The notes beneath the pieces are model-generated. The model did not search any database, was not told the DNA's origin, and worked only from the letters and a program-made list of their open reading frames with translations. Shown here piece by piece: positions 12,743-25,090 of a stretch of 64,000 nucleotides of DNA; position 1 is the stretch's first letter, and every line of letters begins with the position of its first letter. The DNA comes from Saxidomus purpurata (lineage: Eukaryota; Mollusca; Bivalvia; Venerida; Veneridae): NCBI GenBank assembly GCA_022818135.1, contig JAFMSR010000018.1, positions 38,506,234 through 38,570,233 on the forward strand, written 5' to 3'. The translations under genes and the position numbers were made by a program.

Positions 12743-13039
12743 CTACTGGCTCCCAGCCTTTCTAAGCTCTCTTTTGGTTTCACATGAGTTACAAGTTCCA
12801 GCATGGGGTTTAACACTAAGGGCACTTATTCTCTTGAAGGTGCAATTTTGCACCAGGCACTTAATTTCAACACTCTCTGAGTAGGCTGGACAACCCATCT
12901 TCATTTCTAAGCATTGAAATCTTGTGCCCAATACACATATTTGGTCCAGAATAAATGGCAAGTGTTTATATGGCTCTGTGTTGTTCCTATGAACCTCCCA
13001 GGGAGAAATTTCTCCGGATCCTCCCAGTTCTCTTCCATC
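12743..13039 (-). pseudogene. Terminal P450 exon with multiple frameshifts (real lesion or sequence error)
   Basis: The exon opens correctly after an ATTTAG acceptor and reads MEENWEDPEKFLPGRF. It then needs several single-base frame changes within about 110 bp to yield YKHLPF, GPNMCIGHK, ISML, LEMKM, LSSLL and, finally, the open C-terminal stretch LVQNCTFKRI...SVKP. No single frame carries the heme cysteine together with both flanks. All upstream exons are clean, so decay of the gene and local sequence error are both possible. Confidence 0.7.
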
Positions 13040-16000
13040 CTAAATATGAATCATACATTTTCATTCATATCAAAAGACAGTAAAAGCACAGGGTAGGACA
13101 CAGTACCTAAATTTTTTATGTTCAAATGTATAGATAGTAAAGTTTTTCAAAATTAAGGTTAAATTTCAGACTAAGGGTTTTGGGTTTTCAGAAGTATACA
13201 GAATTTGTTAGATGGCTGAAATTTAATTGTGATATTATTACAAAATGTATAATCAAATTGAACTTTTATTTGATAGATGGTAAATATTTTAAGAAAATGA
13301 TTTACATGCCATTCCCTACAAAAACAATTGAAACTTTCAAATGATAGAATAGAGGCTTGCTTACCTGTGTAAAGCCCCAAGATGTAACACAACTTTGGTA
13401 CCAGCAGGTATATGAAGGCCATCTATATTATCATCACACAAAGCTTCCCTTGTGGTGTTTGATACAACTGGGTACAGTCTAAAATAATGCAATACATGTA
13501 CATAGACTAAAATATAAAAATATATTTCAAATCTGTTCTAAGGATATCTTCACACAGACTGTAGTAAAATATTAACCAGACTTTAGTTACATGTATAATC
13601 TGGGAAACAGATACAAATGAAACATTTTAACACTCAGTTTAAATGCTGATAGTATCTTTTCAAGTCGGCAGAGAGGAGCTGAATTACACACATGATGGAT
13701 TTATGTTTGTAGAAATACAAAATTTACTACTTTCATACTATATTGCAATGACCCCAGTGGAGCCTCAGTGGTAGCGCATTTGCCTCAAGATCGGAGGGTC
13801 CTGGGTTTGATCCTCACAAGTGCCATGGCAGTGGTGTCCTTATGCAAGACACACATATTTTCATATTGCCTCTCTCTCTTGGAGACTGATTTCATCTAGA
13901 ATGAGTCTTGAGAGCTATTAATCTAAGTTGTAAGAACTTGTTTCGCAATTGAGAAATAAATAAATGAGTATATAAATAACTGTAATTGAAATGCATTATA
14001 TCTGTTCTCATTTATGCAAGTTCAACAAGAAACAAGTGCATATTTCACGGACAGTACACACTGCACAATGAACTGCAACTTCAGCCCATACAGTATGATA
14101 CAGTGACTTTTGATACTGGTTTTTATATTCTACTGTACATGTACTGCAGGTATAATTATATCTTATCTGGAATGTGTACTATTTTTAGTAACACTGACAG
14201 GAAAATCTTGATGTAAAAAGTACTCATTTCTATTGAAACAGAGTTAAAACATAACAGCACAGCTTTTGGAATCAAGTAAATTTGGAGTAAAAACAAAGTT
14301 GAAAAATGTTAACCTCTGAGTTTCTTTAATAACACACTGTAGGTACTGGAGCTGGTCCAGCATATCATGCGTTATATTATCACAGTCTTCCGGTATCACT
14401 TCCTTCACCTCTTTAAGGGCTTGCGCCTGTACTTCTGGATAGCTGGCCAAGTGTAGCATAGTCCATGTCAAGGTGATACTAGTAGTCTGTATGTTCAGAG
14501 AAATAAAAGGGCTATAACTACACAACATCATGCATTCAAATTTCTTAGCCCTAAAAGCTGTGATGGAGTCCGTTTCTTGTTAAGACCTCAATCTAGTTCA
14601 CAAACAACATCAATGTAACATGATATTGAAGAAAACCTCGAGAAAAATTGTTTAACTTGGTGTTCTTGGTTTATATACTATATGTACAAACTACATTATC
14701 ATCATGGACTTTTAATGTGAGAGGAAGACCGAAATGCAAGTACAAGACAGTAATATTTCAGGCATATGTAGACATCACTAAGAACCCTGTATTGTTAAAA
14801 GTTTTTCTTTGAACCATGTGGACAAGTTCTCTCAGACCAAGCCTGGATTTTTAAATCTATTTTGCTTATATGGTTACGAACACTATAATTATCCCACTTA
14901 CATTTAGTGAGTAACTGTTACAATGTGAAAGGTAAAGTTCTTATCCATTGAGACACAAAGACCAGGATTTAAAGAAATTGTATGAAAATATGCACTGCTA
15001 TATTATGTGTTAGTACACAGACAAATAAACCGAGACTTACATCAAACCCAGCAAACAAGAGACCAGCAACATTTTCAAACACCAGTTCATCTGGTATAGG
15101 TTTGCCTTCCTCATCTCGTGCCAATACAAGCAGTGACAGAAAATCACGTGCATCATTCACTATAGAAAACAAACATTGTTACAGCCAACTGCATTTGCCT
15201 ATTAAATAATTGACATGGTTTTAATACTTATGTTTAACATCATGATTTCATACAAAGATCTAAATGTGGTCTATATTATACAATTATAGACTAATTTTGA
15301 GGTCAATACATAGTTTTGCGGACCTGTTCAAAGTGATATTGACTGAGAATCACTCATTACCAAGAACCACGAAACAATTGTAGTTGAAAACCCCAAAGTT
15401 CTGCCTGAAACCCATAATAAATTCTACCTGAAGATCCCAAACTTATAATGTTTATGGCCAACATAAATCCTGATGAGTACAGAATGTTACAACCAAAATA
15501 TAGTATAGTCCTACCAGCAGCTTCATCAGTTCCCTGGAACTGTTGTCTTTTCTCAGATATTCTACCATTTATAACTGACTTTATGTAGTCCTCTTCCTGC
15601 CACCTCAGTCTGTGTCTACGGGTAGGAAGCGAGTTGTAAAATGGGACCAGTGATGCAAGTAAACTGTAAAGAAAAATAATCAACTAGTTGTTTATGTTAG
15701 TTGCTATGGTAACTTCCTAAATACATGGTTACAGTGAAGTTTTATGCAAAGTGGAGCTATGTAGTTTATACACAAGAGCTTGAGATGAGAAAGAACTTTT
15801 ACAAAACTTCTCTGGTTAAAATCAATAAAAACATCCAGTTTAGGTTTAAGAATGCAAACTTTGGTACTTTACTAGAAACCAAACTAAGAAAATATTTTTT
15901 TTAAAAGTAACAGCAGAAAAATACTGTTTTCAAACTTTAAGATGATACACAATAATAAGAGTTTATGCCTGCAGTCTGTTTCAAATGCGAACCAGATTGG

Positions 16001-19000
16001 TAGGGATGACTTTGCGCAATTTGTCATTCCAAGGATCTCCTAAATGCAGTAAAACCTGTCTGATCTAGAACCCTTCTAGGCCACTTGATGATGACGGTTG
16101 AAGCCACTTACTGGTTACAGTGGGTTCTCCATTATACATTTTTATTTACAAGGAACTAAGGACTGCATGAGTTAAAGCAGTTCTGTGCTGAAACCAGGAA
16201 ATGAATAAGACTGGTTCTCTAAACCTCTCAACCTGTCTTAAGGGGGTGATTGTCTGCTGAAATTCAAAATTTAACAAGAAATTGTTTAATTGACCCGGAT
16301 TTTTATGGAGACTAACATATTGCAAGTTTATTTCTGGAAAAATAATGATGGGTCAATGACTTAACTTTTCGAAATATTAATCTTTAGTGATACACTATCA
16401 GATAAGGTGCTTAATGCAGAATTAGCTAGAATTTTCATATTTATTGTATACGTTTATGTATCTGGTGTATGCTTTCAGAATGGGTATCAATTTTTAATAT
16501 CTTCTAGGGTAGTATGTCTTACTGTAGGATAAAAAATTAGTGATAGTGGTATTTCCATCATCATCTGAATAAATATTACGCTCCCTATTATTACCCCACC
16601 CACTTTACTAAAATTCATTTTTTCAATTTTTGATAAATGAATATTTCAAGATAAAGGAATAACAAGGTTTTTCAGATACTTTGCCTACAGTTTGATTAAA
16701 ACCTTTGTTTTAGAATGCAAAAATAAAAATGGGGGTCAATGTGCATATAAGAAAGAAATTCAATAAAAACTGACAAAAAATGTGTTTTTTAGATTTCGAC
16801 GAGCTTTGAGATATGACGGCATAGGTCTGTAATAAAGAACTGTAAATGGAAATAATTATTGATGAATTTTTATATCCTAACAATTTTTCTTGTAATACAG
16901 TTTGAATTAAGATAATATCTTAAACGGTTTTTCAGAAATGACTATTTTTGTACCTCTACCCCCCCATTTGGCATTTGACATTTTGTCACAAAATGTGAGG
17001 TCAAAATGTTTTTTTTTCTCAAAAATGTTCAATTTTTTTACACTAAAATATTCCTATTGTGCATAAGTTTACTACTACATAATTGTTTTTTCCAATTAAC
17101 TCATCATTTTTGAAATATAACAAATGTAAATTTCCGGAAGTGCAAAAATACAAAACCTCACCAGTGACCCCCCTTAGTGACCATACAGGGGAAGTTGAAA
17201 TTGCGGTCTCTTAAGACAGGTGGTCTCTTTACTCAGGATAACATATTAGCGCTTGAAATTGCAAGGGAGGAATTTAAAGAGGCTACATAGGTCAGGATGT
17301 CACCTAACGTAGGCATCGCAAGGGCTATCCGACTGTACTATAGTAGTACTTAAGTGTAAAAATTAAACATTACCTTCCCCCTCCCACCTGTCTCAAATAT
17401 TTTGTAAATATTTGAACACCTGCTGTATCTGGTTGACCTATAGCATCCAGTTCATAATCAAGTCCAGTCAAACATAAACTGTCCAGAGCCTGCAAGAAAC
17501 ATGAACTTACACTAGCATTTCACAAAAAGTGATGGTTTTTATTATATTATGCATAAGATATAAACAGTATGATGCCAGAAAAGTACTTTTTAAATATGGT
17601 ATGTATTGCGAATATGAATTGATTTACATACCTCATACAAAATCAATCAAGGCCGTGCTGGGAAAAACCCTGAGTACAGACACATCCACAACAGGACATA
17701 ACTTACATGCAAAATTATATGCTTTGCTCTTATGAACAAGCTGAATTTCAATTGGTCAATATTGTGTTTAAAGTCTTCAAAAACTGCACAATACTGCCAC
17801 TGTATATTTCACAGTTCTGTGGTACTGTATAGAACTTTAGCAATGGACCAGAACCATTTTCTGTCTTTTTAAAGGGGAGATTGCAAGGATGGTACAGAGT
17901 AAGTTCCATAAAAATCTGATGTAATGTTTTACAGAAGAGCTTTCAGTGTCGACAATGGACTGGAAAATGGACATCAAACAACCTGCTACAACTGATTCAG
18001 TTCAAGTGAGCTAATAACATAACATGGAGTTTTATAAACTGAATTGGAGTTTGATCTTTTCAGTACAAATTTTTATAGAAGGAAAAGTCGAAGTCAGTTA
18101 CAAATGTAAATTCTTACCCAGCTAGCAGTTAATGATTCTGCCTATGTAACTAGTGAAATTTATGATTGGCTTGCAAATCCTGATCATGATCTACACTGTT
18201 TGTTATGCAGTCAGTAAAATGTACAACTATCCCAACTGGACAAGTACATTATAGACACCTAGAAATGAAAACTTAAGCAGTCTTAAGTGAGACTGTAAAT
18301 CTGATTTGAACAAACAGATGAAATAAGACGGTTGAGCTGAAAACTTTAGTCTGATCTGTAGCAAGTTGTTTCCTGATACTGCAGCTGCACTTTTAAAGGG
18401 GTAATCACAAGGGTTTACTGACTGTATAGCAAACAGTGCAGATCATGATCAGACTGTACATCTAAGCATGATCTCCACCAGTCACAAGTTAAACATCACA
18501 TGTTGCTGTAGAGATTATCAGACTGAATGAATGTAGTGAACCAACATTTGTAGAGGAGTTCAAAAATGCCATTAAAAGCCAGGGCATTTTATTCAAGTCT
18601 GGGGAAGGCGCCCTAGCCCTTCAATTTGGGGAAAATATAAGTGATTTATATTAGCTGAAGGGGACACTAAAATCCTAGTGTAAAGTCACAGTTTGGGGAA
18701 AACTGCACGATTTTATAAAAATTTTGGTTGGAGAAGACGCTCTATACCGGCCGGTGATATAGAAGGTAAAAATGCCCTTAAAGCGTAAAGATAACCTTAC
18801 TATTCTGGTCATGTAATCCTGAACGGGAAATTCCAGCTCTTCTACACTCCCCTTAACTTGATTAAACTTCTGTTTCCACTGTGTCACAACTTTCTGTGAT
18901 TTTGTCTCAAACACTGGTATCATATCTGTTAAATACATTTGTAATAAATTTATACATTGAGGAAATTTGTTTGTTTTGAGCGGAAATTTGCGCTCCTGAA

Positions 19001-22000
19001 AATATTAAAACTGTATCACCTTTTGTAGAAATATATTCACATGTCCGACAGGCCTATATCACACAAATGTTACTGATATAATATCTATAACATAACACTC
19101 TGACTGATAAAAAATGAAAATATTTCAAAGAAAGAACACAGTATTTTATTAATTCGCAAAAAATAAACATAATAATTCCAGCAAACCAGTTTTGCAAACT
19201 TACATAACACTGATAATATCAGGGTACATGCATTTACTCACTTTGAATTTGATGACAGTAATCATTAATAAGCTTAAGATAAAGCTAAACAATGCATGTT
19301 AACCTTTTTTTTCATGCTGAACTTATGCTATATTCTTATTAACCAACAAGTCTTAGTCTTCAAACTTAAAAACAACTAAGTAATGAACAACCTTCTCTGA
19401 GAGTGTTAATATGATACATACTTTCTAACATCTTCAGACTGAATGCTGGATTGAGAAGCTTCCTGACACTGTGGTGTATATCTCCACTCAAGAAGAACAA
19501 AGCTTGCCTCATCATGTTCAGTATTGGGCTGAAATAAGGGGAATGCTTCAGTATTAGTGGAATGCTTCAGTATTAGTGTGATATCTTAATTAGTGGAATG
19601 CTTAAGTATTAGTGGACGTCTTCAGTATTAGTGGAATGCCTCAGTATTAGTGGAATGCTTCAGTATTAGTGGAATGCCTCAGTATTAGTGGAATGCTTCA
19701 GAATTAGTGGAATGCTTCCATATAAGTGGAATGCTTCGGTATTAGTGGAATGCCTCTGTATTAGTGGAATGCCTCATTATTAGTGGAATGCTTCAGTATT
19801 AGTGGAATGCCTCAGTATTAGTGGAATGCCTCAGTATTAGTGGAATGCTTCAGAATTAGTGGAATGCGTCAGTATAAGTGGAATGCTTAAGAACTAGTGG
19901 AATGCTTCTGAATTAGTGGAATTCTTCAGTATTATTGTGATAGTGAAAGGGATAATCTGAGCTATGTTGAATATCATTAAATCCTTCAATAAAATGACTT
20001 TATACACCTTAGAGAATGCTATTTTTAACAAATTATTCAGAATTGTAATTTTTTATCAATATCATAAACAATGTCTGTTTAGAGGTCAGTTGTAGAAAGG
20101 TCTTTAGGTGCTCAAAAATAAATGTTTACTGTTAAAACTGTACAAATATTCTCTAGCGATAAAGAAGACAAAACTATTGTTTACTGAGACTCATGCATTT
20201 AGAAATAGAAAAGATTAAGGTAAAATCCTGTTACCATTTAAACAATACTTTAGTTTACAATGCTACCTATGCTAGCCAACTTGATAAGCGCTGATTCTAT
20301 CAAATACTGAAGAAATCAGTGAACAGTTACCTTTGTGGCAGAACTCTTTTGTAGTTTTTCTCATTGGTTACCATGATGTGACGGAACACCTTAGGATCTG
20401 CTGTGAGTACCCTCTCTCTTCCTCCAAAATGATAATAACGTATTGTGAGTGAGTGATGCATCCGTAGCCATCTGTAGAAAATTAAAAAAGATAATTTTGA
20501 AATAGTCTGAACTGAGGAGCATTGTACTGAATAGTAAAAAATATTCATAAAAAGAAGCACTGAAAAGTCAGCCTCTTAAAAGATACTTACTTTTCAGAGC
20601 TTCACTATAAAGCATTACTTAATAGAATTGTGTTTAATTGTGTGACTTAAGTTTGAATAATTAATACCAATCAACTTAAATGCACAAACTTTAAGGTCTT
20701 TGTGATACATCCCAGCTGGAGCAATAATAATAACGATAGTATATATTTGTCCCAGATCCCAGCAAGTTAGATTATATGCTTTAAGAACTGCATCAGAAGC
20801 AATATGTAACGTCTATATAAAATTCTGTAGAAGTAAGACTTTGAACCATAATTCTTTATCAGTAATCACTATAATTATAGTCTACAAAAGTGCAGCACAT
20901 GTTACATGCAATTCAAATGGTTGAACTTGAGAATAGGACAGGCAAGGATATATTTGTGTAAAGCTCTTCTTGAATGATTTAGTTATACCATCATAAACGG
21001 TCCAGTCACTCTGACCCTACTCTAATAGTGGCATTAATAAGCTCTTCTCTATTATCAAAGACCTAATTCAAAAATAATATAAAAGACTTAAAGCACTACA
21101 TCTAATTGTTGTAGGTCTTTGCCATTATTTCATATCTCATTTTTTTTTGGGTGAATCTCAAAAAAGAATAATTCTATCTGTTTGCTTTCTGTTCATAAGA
21201 ATGTTAGAAACATACTGTACATGTACCTTATAGCGGTGGTCATTGCCTCCCCTTGCAGAGCTTCAAACATATTGCCAACAAGCGGTCTGTAAGGACGTCC
21301 TGGCATCTAGAAAAGAAAGTATATCAGGCAGCTAGTTAAGTCGTTAATGAAGAATTTTGTCAGAATTTTCAAAAACATCAGTTATCAAGCAGTTTTGTTT
21401 AAAAGATCAATAGAATTGGAAATGAAAATTCCAGGCCTGTCTTAGGTTCTGAAATATTTAGTCTGTTTTTCCAAAGGTCTAATATGTCAGCCAACCTTTT
21501 GCACAATTCATTACAAAACATGAACCAATTTAGAGCACTGTTACTGTGTGAAGTTATTTTAAAATCAGTCATTGCATGTAGAAGTTACAGACTGAACACA
21601 AGTACTGACCAGTATATAACATTACATACAAATTTTGAACCTCAAGTGTGAGCTTGACTTCCAAGGTAGCTCCCTGTGTGTTGTGCATTACATGCTCTTG
21701 TGTTATGAGCAAAACTGTGTAAAGTTATTGTGTTATGAGCAAAACTGTGTAACGTTATATGACAGCCTGAACACCAAGTGCAGATGGACTGATGACCTGA
21801 CAGCCTGATATACGGAACAAAGCAAACATGTATTACATTGCTGTCTGAGTAGCTACTCTTTACAACACAGATACACAACCAATTAGGTATGTATACAGAC
21901 CAACCCTGTCAGACCTATAAAGGGCTTGAAGAGTTCTTATCGTCAGCAACTCAGGTTTGTACACATCTTCAATTCTATAATGCTTACAGCCCTACACTTT

Positions 22001-22241
22001 CCAAACAGTGTGTTATTTAGTACAGGACAGTCTTGAATGGTTTTGCTCATATTTCTATCCACTATAGAAGTTAAGAATTGCAAGGAAATATTTTGCGTAC
22101 CTTTCTAAGTGGAGACAGAAATGGCTGGATGAAAGTTCTGTAAATCCATCTAGTTACAAATGCTGTCACAAATACAAGAACCACATCTCTCCATGTCACA
22201 ACAGAGGCAAGTTGTTGAAAGGACTTTGTAATCGATTCCAT
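12743..22241 (-). CDS. Cytochrome P450, 11 exons; last exon frameshifted
   Basis: Exons on the minus strand are 22241-22101, 21306-21227, 20471-20331, 19528-19422, 18925-18801, 17489-17374, 15663-15515, 15159-15041, 14486-14314, 13478-13365 and 13039 to about 12743. The first ten join in phase to 421 codons without a stop. Residues 10-35 are an N-terminal membrane anchor, followed by a proline-rich hinge (MPGRPYRPLVGN). The I-helix oxygen-binding motif reads AGFDTTS (about residues 323-329, across the exon 8/9 junction). The K-helix ExxR is KETQRLYP. The PERF-region reads NWEDPEKFLPGRF. The heme loop is recognisable as GPNMCIGHK but in a different frame from its neighbours. This start was chosen over an in-frame ATG seven codons upstream (22262) because it has A at -3 and G at +4. 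A heme mono-oxygenase anchored in the ER is expected; the CYP family and substrate are not determinable here. Confidence 0.85.
13752..13975 (+). repeat. tRNA-derived SINE
   Basis: The head has an A box (tggtagcgcatttgcc) and a B box (gggtttgatcct) in normal tRNA spacing. The body carries 'gtgtccttatgcaagacac' and a short (TC)n, and the tail has aataaataaat. It sits in P450 intron 9 in the antisense orientation to the gene. Confidence 0.75.
16241..17173. mobile_element. 933 bp non-autonomous DNA element with TTA target duplication
   Basis: The segment begins AGGGGGTGA and ends GTGACCCCCC, with TTA directly repeated on both sides (16238-16240 and 17174-17176). Removing it restores a continuous phrase 'aacctgtcttagtgacc' in the surrounding repeat. 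The interior is AT-rich without an ORF. The 3 bp TTA duplication suits PIF/Harbinger-type transposition. It lies in P450 intron 6. Confidence 0.5.
19541..19937. repeat. 19 bp minisatellite, about 20 units, P450 intron 3
   Basis: The unit is close to gtggaatgcttcagtatta, repeated about twenty times with few point changes (cttc/cctc, agtatt/agaatt). It starts only 13 bp from the exon 4 acceptor side, inside the intron. Confidence 0.9.
21698..21757. repeat. 31 bp direct duplication
   Basis: Two adjacent near-identical units containing 'gttatgagcaaaactgtgta' lie in P450 intron 1. Confidence 0.8.
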
Positions 22242-23004
22242 AATGGATCCTGCTTTATACATTCAATCTGTAAACACAATAAGAAATAAAATCAAAATAA
22301 AATTAAAACATAATACTGTGAGCCCATCTTTTTTTTATTGAGTGAGAACAGATTTCTTCAAAGTAAGGACAAAACAAAACTGTGTCATAATAAACTTTAT
22401 ATACAAAGACCTTGGATCTGCTGTCAACATCTTTCACGTAATCAACAAACAATAACAGTGAGTGTATTTTAAAACTTGTTTATTTACAGTATTTTGGATT
22501 GTTGCCTCACAAAAATTTAGGTATTTATAAAAAACAATTCATGTATTGCACATTTATTTGGGAGGTAATTTCAGGTTCGTTGTAAGGAGTAAACAATTAG
22601 GTTTCAGACAATCATTAGAGTAACTCCGAAGCCTGATTTTTTCATGAAAATCTTTATTTTTGTCAAAATCTCAGGCAGTGTCAAAATAAAAATGTCAATA
22701 AGCTACATTGCTTCTAATTTCTTCCTGATTGACATTGTATATCAAGTTTATTACGACAAGGTTTTATTTCTGCCTTATTTTTAAGAAAATCTGTTCTCAC
22801 TTGTAAGTTTGTACATAACATAGGTAATCATACAATAATTGCGAGGGCCACAAGTTCTAATCCCACACTGGTAACAGCTTTTACCCCATTTTGTTATTAA
22901 TTCTTCTTGTCAAACTGATAATAATTTAATAGCAGGTGAATAGATTTAGTGTTTAAATCAAGGTAAGGTCATTAAAACTGACCAAGTTTAATGAAATAGC
23001 TTGA

Positions 23005-23325
23005 TCGAGCTAAAAAATCAACTTATCCCCAGCCTGTTTACCTGTGTACAATACCAGGGTCCGTATTATATGGACCCCGACAATACTAAGGCTTTGTATG
23101 TATTTTAGAGTTTTATTGTTGGTATGTTTGGAGGATAGTGCAAGATACAGAATGTGTCCCGTTCCAGAGGCCAAGTGTACAGCACGGTTACATTTAACGG
23201 TCACCTTGGTTTTAGGTCTCATCCAAAAGACCAGTTACAAATGTTAGTGTAGGAGTTGGAGATCGAACCTGTGATCCCTGGATTACAACAAGTCTAACAC
23301 GTTAACCACTTGACCATTGGCATTG
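23005..23325 (-). repeat. tRNA-derived SINE
   Basis: On the minus strand the unit starts near 23322 with TGGTCAAGTGGTTAACG (A-box region), then GGTTCGATCTCC (B box, about 23255-23266). A body follows with TTTTGGATGAGACC and AAACCAAGGTGACCG, ending near 23005. The tRNA-like head resembles a Leu/Ser-type tRNA, but the anticodon arm and acceptor stem are not intact. Confidence 0.7.
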
Positions 23326-24537
23326 GCATTAATCCAACCCTTCTAACATTCTAATACCACATTAGTATACTACTAATTGGCTTATTAATGCTTTGATACA
23401 ATTTCAGACTTAGATGAAAAGTTAAATAAAAAACTTATTACAGTGCGATCCAGCTCTACTGTAACCACTGAGTCATGCATGTGATGTTGACATCAAACAA
23501 TAAACAATGTTATTTTTTAACTATACTTCCTTACAAATGGCAGACGCACTAACAAGGGAAGTAACTAAGACCCAATCAAACCATTCGGATACATCTCCTG
23601 ATCTTGAGAATATTACGCTTTGAGTTTAATTATCTTGCGTCTGATTTCTAGAAAATGTATGGGTTAGACCAAAAGGAACCTTATATTTTCTTTAAGTTTA
23701 ATGTTTAAACTATAGCTGCTTAATTTTTCAAACTTCAATTTTGCTTTTAACTCTCTGAAAGGCCATGTAGAAAAGACTCACTTTCAGCGATTTTTCAATA
23801 GTTTAGTTTAAACATATTTTATTCCCAAATATATACAATTGTACATACAGATTAACAAATACATAATTATACAAAGAGAAAAAGGATGAGAATGAAAGAC
23901 AATACTGTCTTATTTTATTCTTCTCCTTAAAAGGACTTCTTAGTAAATTTACGCTCAATAAATAATTTTTAATATAGATGTTTCAAAAACATACCAGACA
24001 AGCATTCCTAACGATAGTAAAATATCTATACTGTACAATATGTAATTGCAAATCATGAAAATATTTTTACTTGCAGCTAAAGTTTAATGTTTAATATCAA
24101 AGGATGTAGATCTAATATCCTTTGAACGCCGATAGGTAATAAACCGTATACGCGGGTTAAGACAGGTTTGGCCTTCCATAGAAGTGACAGTTACCGTATG
24201 GAACACGTTTTGTCTGTATGAATTTAAAGGCTATGCCGACAGCTCCTGAATGTTGAAAACTCAGACGTCCGAGGCAAATGCTGACACTTTAAGACAACCT
24301 TGAAAATGACCTTGGACACAATTTTACCAGGTTTGAAAATTTTCATTTTACCAACGTTCGCGTACAGGCCCCTGTGGGATAGTGTTTTTGAGCGCGTGCA
24401 AATATTTTTTCACAGACATAAAGCAGACATGTCGTACTCAAACCTAGGTATATTGACATCTTATGCACCGGGGAGTATCACGTGATCTCAATAGTACAAT
24501 GTCCACACAAAATGGCTGAACATTCATACATCATTTT

Positions 24538-25090
24538 TCACACGATACACATACGTGCTGTAGCAGTGTTATATTTCATCAATAAATGTTTTTTCAATGA
24601 TTTTTTGAATGAATTCAATGATTGACTGAAACGAATATCTATTGGTATATTGTTCCAAGTGTGAGCAGATATATTAGTAAAAGAATGTTTCATGTACATA
24701 GTGCGTTGTTTTGGTATCACAATATTAGTGTTGCTTACTGATCGAAGACAATATGATTTATTACTGGAAAAGTTAAGTAACTCAAGTATGTATTCTGGAG
24801 CAAGATTATGTCGAGCTTTGTAAACAAGAACAGCCGTATGATATAAGCATCTATCAGAAAAAGTCAGCCATTTTAATTCATTAAGCAAAGGTGTGCTACA
24901 GGTACGCGAAGGTTTTCGTTTAATCAGTCTTGCGACTCTTGCTTGTAACTTGGACATAGTATTTAAACACCGTGTTCCGGTTCCCCATATAGTACAACAA
25001 TAGTCCATAGATGATAAAATGTACGCATTGTAGAACATAATTTTCATGTCATCGGTTAAGTAATTAGAAATTCGTTGAAAATCACAATCA
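24538..25090 (-). pseudogene. LINE retrotransposon, 5'-truncated C-terminal end of reverse-transcriptase ORF
   Basis: The minus strand encodes 169 codons after the last in-frame ATG at 25047; the open frame extends a little further upstream (NYLTDDMKIM). The sequence is typical of the region following the RT domain of non-LTR elements: YILSSMDYCCTIWG, KLQARVARLI, LNELKWLTF, RTMYMKHSFTN, TWNNIPIDIR, SLNSFKKSLKKHL. The RT catalytic motifs themselves (FADD-type) are absent because the copy is 5'-truncated, which is usual for LINE insertions. Where its 3' end lies is unclear; AT-rich sequence runs to about 23.8 kb. The LINE clade (CR1/L2/Jockey-like) cannot be fixed from this fragment. Confidence 0.8.

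Noticed and set aside
23255..23325. Candidate tRNA gene on the minus strand
   Set aside because: The tRNA-like head is degenerate and continues into a SINE body; no intact anticodon loop.
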